A DNA stretch of 64,000 bases from the NCBI RefSeq assembly GCF_000427885.1, contig NZ_ATYW01000002.1, positions 143,073-207,072 of the forward strand, written 5' to 3'. This DNA comes from Glycomyces tenuis DSM 44171. Lineage in GTDB: Bacteria > Actinomycetota > Actinomycetes > Mycobacteriales > Micromonosporaceae. The notes under the pieces are model-generated. The model was not told the DNA's origin and did no database searches. It saw only the letters and a list, made by a program, of their open reading frames with translations. Below are positions 23,958-32,444 of this stretch, one piece after another; the first letter of the stretch is position 1; each line of letters opens with the position of its first letter. Made by a program: the position numbers and the translations under genes.

Positions 23958-24449
23958 CTACAGGAACTCGCCGCAGAGCCTCCACTCGTCGTCTTCCTTG
24001 ACCAGTTCCATGGTGGTGGTCTCGGTGGACTCCTCGCCGGTCTCGAAGTCCGGGCCGGTCACCTCGGCCTCGACGGTGGCGGTGTCGCCCTCCTCGCTGG
24101 TCTCGAGGATCTCGACCTCGAAGGAGACGTCGCCGAACTCGGGCATCGACCCGACCATCGCGTCGAGTTCCTCGTCGGTCATCGTCTTCATCTCGTCGGC
24201 GGTCGTCCGGATGTCCGCGACGTCCTCGGCGCAGAAGTAGTCCTCGCTGACATCGGCGAGCTCGTCGAAGTCGCCTTCGGAGAGGGCCGTCAGGAAGTCC
24301 TCGGCGCCGTTGTCGTAGAAGTTCTCCACTGCCGCGTCGGGCGAGTCCGCGTTGCCGCCGCAGGCCGCGAGGACCAGCGCGGTGGCGAAGGCGCCGCCGA
24401 CCACGGCCGCGGCTCGGCGGGCAGAGCCGAGCTTGCTGTGAGTGCTCAT
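23958..24449 (-). CDS. Lipoprotein, paralogue of the 24688-25266 product
   Basis: A 163-aa secreted lipoprotein: signal peptide with lipobox LVLAAC (Cys near residue 30), then a mature acidic domain beginning with VENFYDNGAEDFLTAL. The fold may be of the NTF2/DUF4878 kind seen in many actinobacterial lipoproteins; this is inference. Two further cysteines (DYFCAED and WRLCGEF) are kept in the paralogue and could form a disulfide. ATG 24449 is preferred over TTG 24458. Confidence 0.82.
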   Translation of the reverse strand: MSTHSKLGSARRAAAVVGGAFATALVLAACGGNADSPDAAVENFYDNGAEDFLTALSEGDFDELADVSEDYFCAEDVADIRTTADEMKTMTDEELDAMVGSMPEFGDVSFEVEILETSEEGDTATVEAEVTGPDFETGEESTETTTMELVKEDDEWRLCGEFL

Positions 24450-24687
24450 GGGTTCCAATCAGGGCTGAGAAGAATACGGGCGGGCCTCTCGAGCAGAAGC
24501 GGCCGGCGGTCGTCCTCGGCCGACTTCAGGGCCCGCCGTGACAGTAACACCGGCGGACCAACCGCCTGTCCGCTCGGGACGGTCGTTCCGTCACTGGTCG
24601 CGGCCCCTGCCGGGAGACGTCGGCGACGCGGCGGAGTCCGGACGCGATGGCCCCGGGGCCGTCGCGTGCCTCAGCCGTCGCGCTCGG

Positions 24688-25266
24688 TCAGAAGAACGCC
24701 CCGCACAGCTGCCACTGGCCTTCTTCCTTGGCCATGTCGAAATCGGTGGTCTCGGTGCTGACCTCGCCGGTGAGCGGGTTGGGGCTGGTCAGTTCGACTT
24801 CGACCGTGCCCGTGTCGCCCTCTTCGGTGGAGCCGAGGATCTCGTACTCCACGGTGAACTCGTCGGATTCGAGTTCGCCCAGCTCTCCCATGGCCGCGGC
24901 CCGCTCCTCCTCGGTCATCGCGGCCAGCGAATCGCCCATGGCGCGGATCTCCGCCACGGATTCGGAGCACCAGTACGGGTCCGCCGCGTCGGCCGCCGCG
25001 TTGAAGTCCTGGTCGACCAGGATCGCGACGATGAGGTCTTCGATGCCGTTGTCGAGGAAGGCGGCCGCGGCGCCTTCGATGGTGGCCAGGTCTTCGGCGG
25101 GCGCGGCGTCGGCCGCGGCCGTGGTCTCGGCGGCGGTCTCCTCGGCGCCGCTGTCGCCGCCGCCGTCGTCGGAGCCCGCTCCGCAGGCGGTCAGGGAGAG
25201 GAGCGCGGCGAGGGCGCCGCCGGCCAGCGTCGCGGTGCGCAGCCGCGGCTTGGTCTGGGTGTCCAT
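24688..25266 (-). CDS. Lipoprotein, paralogue of the 23958-24449 product
   Basis: A 192-aa lipoprotein with lipobox LSLTAC (Cys near residue 28), an Asp/Gly/Ala/Thr-rich linker and an outer domain matching the neighbouring lipoprotein across its length (FLDNG.ED, YWC..SVAEIR, EGQWQLCGAFF). The two genes are a tandem duplication. The 238-nt gap to the paralogue holds no recognised signal. Function is unknown. Confidence 0.83.
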   Translation of the reverse strand: MDTQTKPRLRTATLAGGALAALLSLTACGAGSDDGGGDSGAEETAAETTAAADAAPAEDLATIEGAAAAFLDNGIEDLIVAILVDQDFNAAADAADPYWCSESVAEIRAMGDSLAAMTEEERAAAMGELGELESDEFTVEYEILGSTEEGDTGTVEVELTSPNPLTGEVSTETTDFDMAKEEGQWQLCGAFF

Positions 25267-25369
25267 GGTGTCCTATCGATCAGGGTGGTGGATCGGGCCC
25301 GATGCCGCGGCGGGGACCGCGGGGCCCGCCGCGACACTAGCATTCGCGGACCGGCCCGCCGAGTGCCGC

Positions 25370-28300
25370 TCAGTCCGGCTCGGGCCACCAGGTGCGTTCG
25401 GCGCCGACGTAGTGGAACGCGACCCGGACCCGTGACTCGGGGACGCCTCGCAGCCTCGCCCACGCCTTGCGGTACACGCGCAGTTGCAGCACCGCGTGCT
25501 CGGCCTCCTCGCCTTCGGGGGGCCGACCGGTCTTCCAGTCGACGATGTCGTAGCCGCCGTCGTCGCGGGCGAACACCGCGTCGATCCGGCCGCGCACCAC
25601 CATGCCCTCGTACTCGACCACGAACGGCACCTCCTGCGCGACGATGGCGCGCCCGGCCCACTCGGACCGCTCGAAGGCGGCCTTGAGCTCCTCCAGTTCC
25701 CCGTCGCCGACCGCCTCGTCGGCGGCCCCGGGCAGCTCGGCCGGGTCGAACAGGCCCCCGCCGCCGAAGAACTCCTCGACCCACATGTGGAACTCGGTGC
25801 CGCGCTGCGTCGCCTGCTTCGGCGGTCGCGGCATCGGGCGCCGCCGCTCGGCCGCGAACGCCGCCTCGTCGGCGCGCATCGCCATCAGCTGGGAGGTCGA
25901 CAGGCGCCTGGGCCGCGGCAGCCGGACCACGCCGGATTCGCGTTCGTCCCGCTCGGCCAGGAGCAGCTCGGCCTCCTCGGCCCAGCGCCGCGCCGCCGGG
26001 GCGTCGCTCAGCTCGCCCGCCGCCGCGACGAGCCCGGCCGCCTCGGCGAACGCCTCTTGGCGGGAGCCCAGCGGCGCGGCCCGCGGCCACTGGGCGGTGC
26101 GGCCCTGCTCCTCGAGCGGGTTGGACGGCCCCGCCTCCGCCCAGACCGCGAGCTCCGCTCCGGCGGCGCGCGCCTCCTCGAGGTACGGGGCGGGCTTCCT
26201 GGGACGGCTGGAGTCGGCGTCCCAGCAGTAGCCCCCGGCCAGGAGCAGGCTCTTCGCCCGTGTCAGGGCCACATAGGCCAGTCGGCGCTCCTCGTCGAGC
26301 CGCGCCTCCTTGTCGTCGGCCTTGAACGCCGTCAGCGCCTTCTTCACCTCGGCGGGGGTGCGGGCCTCGTCCAGGTACAGCACGGGCAGGTTCGCGGCGT
26401 CGCCTCGCAGCGGGTACGGCAGCCGGGACGGGTCGGTCACCCACGTCGAGGCCGCGCCGCCGCTGGGCAGGATGCCCTCGCACAGCCCCGGCACGGCCAC
26501 GGTGTCCCACTCCAGGCCCTTCGCGGCGTGCACCGTCATCAGCTGCACCACGCCGCCGGTCGCCTTCGCGCCCTCGATGACCAGGCCGCGTTCGCGTTCG
26601 GCCGCGGACTCCAGGTAGGACAGGAAACCGGGCACGCTCGCGCCGCTCGTGTCGTTCTCGTACGACGCGGCGATGTCGGTGAACTCGTCGAGGTTCGCCA
26701 GGTCCCCGTGGTGCAGCATGACCTCGACGTCCAGGCCGGTGTGCGCGATGACGTCGCCGACGACGTCCGGCAGGCTCTGGCCGAGGCGGCTCCTGACCCA
26801 CGTGAGCTCCTCGTGGATCTGCGCGAACCGCAGCAGCCCCAGCGCCGAGTAGTGCTCGGCGTCGCCGGGGTCGGCCAGGGCGTCGGCGAGCGTCGCCTCG
26901 GCCTCGACGCCCGCGTCGGGTTCGAAGCCGCGCGCCTCGGGGGCCATGTCCTTGGCGCGGCGCCACAGCGCGCCGATGTCCCTGGGGCCGATGCGCCACC
27001 GGGTGCCGGTCAGCAGCCGCATGAGCGCCGGCCCGTTCAGCGGGTCGGCGGCGGCCCGCAGGATCGCCACGACTTCGGCGACCTCCGGGTAGTAGAGCAG
27101 CCCGAGCGAGCCGACGACCTGCACCGGCAGCCCGGCGGCGGTCAGAGCCCGGTGCAGGGAGGGGATCTGGCGCCGCTTGCGCACCAGCACCGCGGCGGTC
27201 CCCTCCCCTTCGGGGTCCCACACCTCGACCAGGCGCTCGGCGATCCAGGCCGACTCGTCGTCCATGGTGGCGTGCATCGCGGCCTCGACGCGGCCGTCGC
27301 CGTCGACGCCGGCGGTCAGCGGCGGCACGGTGCCGGCCCGCAGCGGCGCCGAGACCGCGTTCGCGACTTCGAGGATGGCGGCCCGGTTGCGCCACGACCG
27401 GGTGAGGTACACGGTGGACGCGGCCTCGCCCGCCGGGCCGGGGAAGTCGGAGGGGAAGCGTTGCAGCGTGCCCGCCGAGGCGCCCCGCCAGGAGTAGATC
27501 GACTGGTTCGGGTCGCCGACGGCCGTCACCGGGTGGCCGCCGCCGAACAGGTCCCGCAGCAGCGTCACCTGCGAGTGGGAGGTGTCCTGGTATTCGTCGA
27601 GCAGGACGGCCCGCCACCGTTCGCGTTCGGTGCGGACGATCTCGGGCGAGGCGGCGACGAGGCGGGCCGCGAGCGAGAGCTGGTCGGCGAAGTCCATGAC
27701 GCCCAGTTCGCGTTTGCGCTGCTCCCACGTCTCGACCAGCGGCAGCAGCTGCTGGTGTTTGCGCAGCAGGGCGACGAACGAGCGGTAGTCCTCGTTGTCC
27801 TTGGCGGCCTGCCGCTCGGCGAGTTCGTCGGCCAGGCCGCGGCCGAAGTCGCGCAGGTCCTCGCCGTCGCGCAGGTGCTCGGACAGCTCCCCGGCGAGGC
27901 GCAGGACGAGCTCGGTGACCTTGTCGATGCCGACGTCGAACTCGGTCATCTCCCCGTCCCAGGCGGTCACGACGTCCCGGGCGAGCTGCCAGCGGCCGGT
28001 CTCGGTGACCACGCGCGTGCTCGGTTCGACGCCGATGCGGATGCCGTGCTCGGCGACGAGGTTCGCGGCGTAGGCGTTGTAGGTGGACACGGTCGGCTCG
28101 CCGTACAGCCGGGACAGCTCGGGCAGGCCCTCGGCGAGCTTGCGGAGCTTCTCGCGGATCCGCGCGGCCAGTTCGGCGGCGGCCTTGCGGGTGAACGTCA
28201 GGCCGAGGATGTGCTCGGGCCGCACGACGCGGTTGGCGATGAGCCACACCACCCGGTCGGCCATGGTGGTGGTCTTGCCCGATCCGGCGCCGGCGACGAC

Positions 28301-28411
28301 GAGCAGCGGCGCGGCCCCGGCTTCGATGACGGCCCGCTGCTCCTCGGTGGGGGTGGGTTCGCCGAGCCGGTTGGCGAGGCCGATCGCGCTGTACGCCCCG
28401 GGTTCACTCAT
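25370..28411 (-). CDS. adnB: UvrD-like helicase-nuclease, AdnB
   Basis: A 1013-aa SF1A helicase with a C-terminal RecB-type nuclease; with AdnA it forms the dimeric motor-nuclease that resects DNA double-strand breaks in mycobacteria. Seen here: Walker A AGAGSGKTTTMADR near residue 38, Walker B LLDEYQDTSHSQ, DPNQSIYSWRGA, helicase motif V LMTVHAAKGLEWD, and nuclease motif DIVDWKTGR followed by Q-L-x-x-Y. All key residues are present, so this is the intact motor subunit. ATG 28411 overlaps the adnA stop by 8 nt, a tightly coupled pair. Confidence 0.92.
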   Translation of the reverse strand: MSEPGAYSAIGLANRLGEPTPTEEQRAVIEAGAAPLLVVAGAGSGKTTTMADRVVWLIANRVVRPEHILGLTFTRKAAAELAARIREKLRKLAEGLPELSRLYGEPTVSTYNAYAANLVAEHGIRIGVEPSTRVVTETGRWQLARDVVTAWDGEMTEFDVGIDKVTELVLRLAGELSEHLRDGEDLRDFGRGLADELAERQAAKDNEDYRSFVALLRKHQQLLPLVETWEQRKRELGVMDFADQLSLAARLVAASPEIVRTERERWRAVLLDEYQDTSHSQVTLLRDLFGGGHPVTAVGDPNQSIYSWRGASAGTLQRFPSDFPGPAGEAASTVYLTRSWRNRAAILEVANAVSAPLRAGTVPPLTAGVDGDGRVEAAMHATMDDESAWIAERLVEVWDPEGEGTAAVLVRKRRQIPSLHRALTAAGLPVQVVGSLGLLYYPEVAEVVAILRAAADPLNGPALMRLLTGTRWRIGPRDIGALWRRAKDMAPEARGFEPDAGVEAEATLADALADPGDAEHYSALGLLRFAQIHEELTWVRSRLGQSLPDVVGDVIAHTGLDVEVMLHHGDLANLDEFTDIAASYENDTSGASVPGFLSYLESAAERERGLVIEGAKATGGVVQLMTVHAAKGLEWDTVAVPGLCEGILPSGGAASTWVTDPSRLPYPLRGDAANLPVLYLDEARTPAEVKKALTAFKADDKEARLDEERRLAYVALTRAKSLLLAGGYCWDADSSRPRKPAPYLEEARAAGAELAVWAEAGPSNPLEEQGRTAQWPRAAPLGSRQEAFAEAAGLVAAAGELSDAPAARRWAEEAELLLAERDERESGVVRLPRPRRLSTSQLMAMRADEAAFAAERRRPMPRPPKQATQRGTEFHMWVEEFFGGGGLFDPAELPGAADEAVGDGELEELKAAFERSEWAGRAIVAQEVPFVVEYEGMVVRGRIDAVFARDDGGYDIVDWKTGRPPEGEEAEHAVLQLRVYRKAWARLRGVPESRVRVAFHYVGAERTWWPEPD

Positions 28412-31400
28412 CGGTGACCTGCCGTCCCTCGTCGGCGAGAGGGCAGCAGTTCTTGACCGAGCAGGTGGCGCACTTGCCCGAGTGCCTGGCCTCGAAGACG
28501 GGCGCGCCCATCTGGCGGGCGGTGTCGTCGACGAGCTCGCCCGCCCAGTCGGGGTTCGCCGCGTCGCCGAGGGGGCCCTGCGTGAGCGCCTTGGTCTTGG
28601 TCTTGTTCTCCACGGTCGGGTAGACCAGTTCGGCGCCGCCGGGTTCGGTCCCCTCCTCGAAGGCGCCGTGGGCGACGGCGAGCTGGTAGGCGCCCATCTG
28701 CGCGTGCCGTTCGGCGTCCCGCTGGCTGGGGGCGTGCCTGCCGGTCTTGAGGTCGACGACGTAGACGCGGCCGTCCTCGTCGCGTTCGAGCCGGTCGACC
28801 TGCCCGGACATGACGACTTCGACACCGGGCGGGCCGAGCTCGAGGCGGACGCGGAAGGAGCGTTCGGCGCCGAGCAGTTCGCGTTTGTTGGCCCGCAGCC
28901 AGCTCGCGAACCGCTCGACGGCGCCGGAGATGCGCCGCCGCTCCTGCTCGGCCTGCCAGGGCGCCTCGAAGGGGAGGCGGTCGAAGTGCTCGTCGACGAC
29001 GTGCCGCATGACCTCGGCCGGGTCGGCGTCGGGGGTCTCGGCGACGGCTTCGGCGGCGGCGTGCAGGAGCGTGCCCATGTGGCGGGGGAGGAGCTCGCCG
29101 GAGTCGGCGCCGTGGGATTCGAGGACCCATCTGAGACCGCACTGCTGGGTCTTCTCCACTTGCGAGGGTGAGATCTTGATGGTCTCGCCGGCGAGGGCGA
29201 GGGCGCGTTCGTCGGACAGTTCGGCGAGCCCCCACCACGCGGACGGGTTCGCGCCGGGCACGACGGCCGCGGCGAGCCGCTGGAGCTGCGCCGCGGCGGC
29301 GCTTCGGCCGGGATGCTCGGCGTCGACGACGATCTCGCGCAGGCTCGCGACCAGCGCCGCCAGGCTCAGCGGGCGCACGCCGCGCGGCGGGTGGCCCGGT
29401 TCGACGCCCAGTTCGGCGCAGAAGCGGCTGGGTTGGAGGTCGTCGGAGTCGACGGCGGTGACGAGCAGTCGGGTGCGGGCCCTGGTGCAGGCGACGTAGA
29501 ACAGGCGGCGGTCCTCGTCGAGCAGCTGCGCGACGGCGTCGACGTCGGAGCGGCCGTCGAGGAGGTCGACGAGGGCTTCGGCGCCCATGACCGAGCCGCG
29601 GGGGCGCAGGTTCGGCCACAGGCCCTCCTGGGCGCCGGCGACGACCACGAAGTCCCACTGCCCGCCGTGGGCGGCGTGGGCGGTGGCGAGGGTGACCGCG
29701 TCGCCGACGTCGGCGGTCGCGGAGCGGTAGGCGCCGGGCAGCTGCTGGTGGAGGACATGCTCGGCGAACACGTCGACCAGGGCGCCGGGCTGTTTGCGCT
29801 CGTAGTCGGCGGCGAGGTCGAACAGGGCGATGACGGCGTCGAGTTCGGCGTCGGCCCTTTGGGCGCGCCGGTCAGCGGACAGGGCGCGGCGGCGCAGCCG
29901 CTCGCCCATGCCGGAGGTCTCCCACACGGCCCAGAGGACGTCGCTGATGCCGCCGGGGCCGCGGGCCGCCTCGAACAGGGCCGAGAGCCGCCGCGCGGGC
30001 GCGGCCCACTCCTCGTCGGGGAGCGTGGCGATCTCGCCGGGGTCGGCGAGGGCCTCGACGAGGAGGTCGGCGGTGGGGGAGAAGTCGTCGGCGGCGATGG
30101 CGATGCGGCGCAGCTCCTGGCGCAGGCGCCGTTCGCTGAACGGGTCGGCGCCGCCGAACGCGGAGTGGAGGAGCCCGGCGGCGGTGGTCTCGTCGAGCCG
30201 GTCCCGGTGGCGTCCGATGAGGATGATGCGGAGCAGGTCCCGGACGGTGGAGTGGGCCGGCAGGGGCACGTCGTCGGAGGCCTGGCGGGTGGGGACGCCC
30301 GCGTGCTGCATGGCGCGGCGCAGCTGGGGGATGGCCGAGGCGGACTTGACGAGGACGGCCATGTCCGAGTAGGGGGTGCCCTCGAGCAGGTGGGCGCGGC
30401 GGAGCGTGTCGGCGATGTGGACGGCTTCGCGGGTGGGCGAGGGCAGGTGCACGACCGCGGCCGAACCGTCCGTTTCGGAGTCGGTGCCGCGGCGGCGGTC
30501 CCGGTCGGGGCCGCGCAGCCGCTTCGACAGGGTGACGGTGGCCGACAGGGGCGCCAGGGCGACGGTGTGCGTGTTCGCGAGCCGGATCGTCGGGGCGTCC
30601 TCGCCGGTGCGGGTGGCGAAGCGGTCGGGGAAGTCGCGGACGGTGTCGGCATCGCCGCCCCGGTAGGCGAAGACGGCTTCGTCGGGGCAGCCGGCGGCGA
30701 CCAGGCCGCCGCCGTCGCCGGCCAGGAGCTGGAGCAGTTCGACGTGGGCGGGCGTGGCGTCTTGGAGGTCGTCGACGAACACCCACGCGGGGCGCGGCGC
30801 CAGGTGCGGACGCGAGCGCAGCTCGGCCGAGGCGGCCCGGATGAGCTCGGCCGCGTCGTACAGGGAGCTGGCCATGGACTGGACGGCGAGGGTGGTGACG
30901 TAGCGGTCGTAGAACCGCGCCGCGGCTATCCATTCGGGACGGTCGTGTTCGCGGCCGAGCCGCGCCAGGTCGCCCTCGGTGACGCCGCGCTCACCGCAGC
31001 GCATGATGAGGTCCTGGAGCTGCTGGGTGAACGCGTAGGTGCGCAACGCTTCCGAGAATCCCTCGGGCCACGCGAAGTCCTCGGTGGCGAGCATGGAGCG
31101 GATGAGCGCGTCGGCTTCGGGGCCGGTCAGCAGGCGCGGCTCCTCGCGGCCGTCGGCCACGGCGGCGGCTCGCAGGATCGCGAACGCGAACGCGGCGAAG
31201 GTGAACACGCCGACCTCGGCGGCCGAGTGCGGGGCGGTGAGGGTGTTGATCCGCTCGCGCAGGTAGGCGGTGTCCTGTCGGCGCAGGCCCAGCATGAGGA
31301 TCGAGGCCGGGTCGGTGCCTGCTTCGACTTTCGCTGCGGCGCTTCGGATGAGCGCCTCGGTCTTGCCGGTGCCCGGCCCGCCGCGGACCAGCAGGGGCCC

Positions 31401-31505
31401 GTCGGTGTGAGCGACGACCGCCCGCTGCGCCTCGTCGAGCTCGGGCTCGGTCGGCGCAGCGGGCGGGTCGATCAGTTCGTATCGAAGGTAGGACACGGTC
31501 CCCAT
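28404..31505 (-). CDS. adnA: UvrD-like helicase-nuclease, AdnA
   Basis: A 1033-aa partner of AdnB. Walker A is RGGPGTGKTEAL near residue 42. The Walker B region reads VFVDDLQDATP in place of the usual DExQDT, consistent with AdnA being the weaker motor of the pair. The C-terminal nuclease has YVVDLKTGRHAPSQ and four cysteines (QQCGLRW, then KCATCSVKNCC) placed like the iron-sulfur cysteines of AdnA/AddB nucleases. ATG 31505 lacks a Shine-Dalgarno sequence; GTG 31496 with GGGGA upstream is an alternative start. Confidence 0.91.
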   Translation of the reverse strand: MGTVSYLRYELIDPPAAPTEPELDEAQRAVVAHTDGPLLVRGGPGTGKTEALIRSAAAKVEAGTDPASILMLGLRRQDTAYLRERINTLTAPHSAAEVGVFTFAAFAFAILRAAAVADGREEPRLLTGPEADALIRSMLATEDFAWPEGFSEALRTYAFTQQLQDLIMRCGERGVTEGDLARLGREHDRPEWIAAARFYDRYVTTLAVQSMASSLYDAAELIRAASAELRSRPHLAPRPAWVFVDDLQDATPAHVELLQLLAGDGGGLVAAGCPDEAVFAYRGGDADTVRDFPDRFATRTGEDAPTIRLANTHTVALAPLSATVTLSKRLRGPDRDRRRGTDSETDGSAAVVHLPSPTREAVHIADTLRRAHLLEGTPYSDMAVLVKSASAIPQLRRAMQHAGVPTRQASDDVPLPAHSTVRDLLRIILIGRHRDRLDETTAAGLLHSAFGGADPFSERRLRQELRRIAIAADDFSPTADLLVEALADPGEIATLPDEEWAAPARRLSALFEAARGPGGISDVLWAVWETSGMGERLRRRALSADRRAQRADAELDAVIALFDLAADYERKQPGALVDVFAEHVLHQQLPGAYRSATADVGDAVTLATAHAAHGGQWDFVVVAGAQEGLWPNLRPRGSVMGAEALVDLLDGRSDVDAVAQLLDEDRRLFYVACTRARTRLLVTAVDSDDLQPSRFCAELGVEPGHPPRGVRPLSLAALVASLREIVVDAEHPGRSAAAAQLQRLAAAVVPGANPSAWWGLAELSDERALALAGETIKISPSQVEKTQQCGLRWVLESHGADSGELLPRHMGTLLHAAAEAVAETPDADPAEVMRHVVDEHFDRLPFEAPWQAEQERRRISGAVERFASWLRANKRELLGAERSFRVRLELGPPGVEVVMSGQVDRLERDEDGRVYVVDLKTGRHAPSQRDAERHAQMGAYQLAVAHGAFEEGTEPGGAELVYPTVENKTKTKALTQGPLGDAANPDWAGELVDDTARQMGAPVFEARHSGKCATCSVKNCCPLADEGRQVTDE

Positions 31506-31616
31506 GGAATCACAGCGAACCATCGGGGTCCGACATCCCGGGTGTTCGAATGTGCCGCGGCCGAGGACGTCCCGGTTCGCGACGGTTCGAGCCCGGCGGC
31601 CCGCTCGGGGGTCGGG

Positions 31617-32078
31617 TCAGGCCTTGATCGAGGGGCTGTATGAATGCCACCTGAAGGTGCCGTCCTGCGAGGCCCACACGTGGATGCGGAACCGTGTTCC
31701 CTCGGCGACGTTGCGTTCGCAGACGGTCGTGCCGCCGGCGGAGTTGCTGGTGTTGGTGTCGTCGAAGCAGACGCCGCCGTGGTCCACCCAGTAGTAGTAG
31801 CCGGCCGGGTGGTACTTCTGCACCTGGAGCTGGCCGCGGGTGCCCCAGCCGTCGGGGCGGAAGTCCTCGAGGACGATGTTCTCGCCGTTGCTCCGGATTT
31901 CACCGAGGCCGCCGTTGAAGCCGTCGGGTTTCGTCCACCAGGCCCAGGCGTAGTTCGGCTCGGCCTGGACGCTCGGTTCGGCCTGGGCCGCGCTGGGGAG
32001 GAATCCCACCAGCATCAGCACCGAGGCCGCGATTGCGACGAGCCCACGGATCGCGTTTGCGCGCATGCGTTCTGACAT
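31617..32078 (-). CDS. Small secreted protein of unknown function
   Basis: A 153-aa protein with a clear Sec signal peptide (basic start, hydrophobic GLVAIAASVLMLVGFL, cleavage after AAQA near residue 31) and a ~120-residue mature part. The mature part is rich in Trp, Tyr, Gly and Asn and has two cysteines (GVCFDD and TTVCERN) that could form one disulfide. Composition suggests a small beta-sandwich or carbohydrate-binding-like domain; no family recognised. ATG 32078 has AGGAGAC upstream. Confidence 0.78.
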   Translation of the reverse strand: MSERMRANAIRGLVAIAASVLMLVGFLPSAAQAEPSVQAEPNYAWAWWTKPDGFNGGLGEIRSNGENIVLEDFRPDGWGTRGQLQVQKYHPAGYYYWVDHGGVCFDDTNTSNSAGGTTVCERNVAEGTRFRIHVWASQDGTFRWHSYSPSIKA

Positions 32079-32444
32079 TGCGTCTCCTGATTTCGGATGG
32101 TCGCAGCTTGTGACTGCGCTTGCGGGTGTTGGGGATCCACTATCAGTAGACAACAGACATGGGCATATGTGAACTTATTGTGGGAGGGCTCTCACCGCCT
32201 TGCGGTGAAGCTCGGAAGCACGGCTTCTCCACGGGGAACCGGCGGTTCGGATCGGTCCACATGACAAGGTGGAGACCCCCGTCGACAGCGCCGTCGAGGG
32301 CTTCGCCATTGAAGCGGGATCCACGACCGGCGACTCCACCGAGCTCGGCGCGGCCGGGGCCGATGCCCACCGAAGGCGGCGGCCGCGATGCCGTCGCCGC
32401 TCACGGCGGGGCGGGCCCGAAGGCCCGCCCCGCCGTGAACCTGT
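32079..32444. other. Intergenic region with hairpin and possible transposase remnant
   Basis: No intact gene in these 366 nt. TCACCGC-CTT-GCGGTGA (about 32191-32207) forms a small hairpin. On the plus strand, 32260-32400 reads DKVETPVDSAVEGFAIEAG-like text without a start, resembling the tail of an IS605-type TnpB; this is a weak impression. The exporter terminator lies at 32401-32438. Confidence 0.35.
32401..32438 (-). terminator. Terminator of the ABC exporter operon
   Basis: A 17-bp perfect stem with CGAA loop starts 6 nt past the permease stop. Confidence 0.78.
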
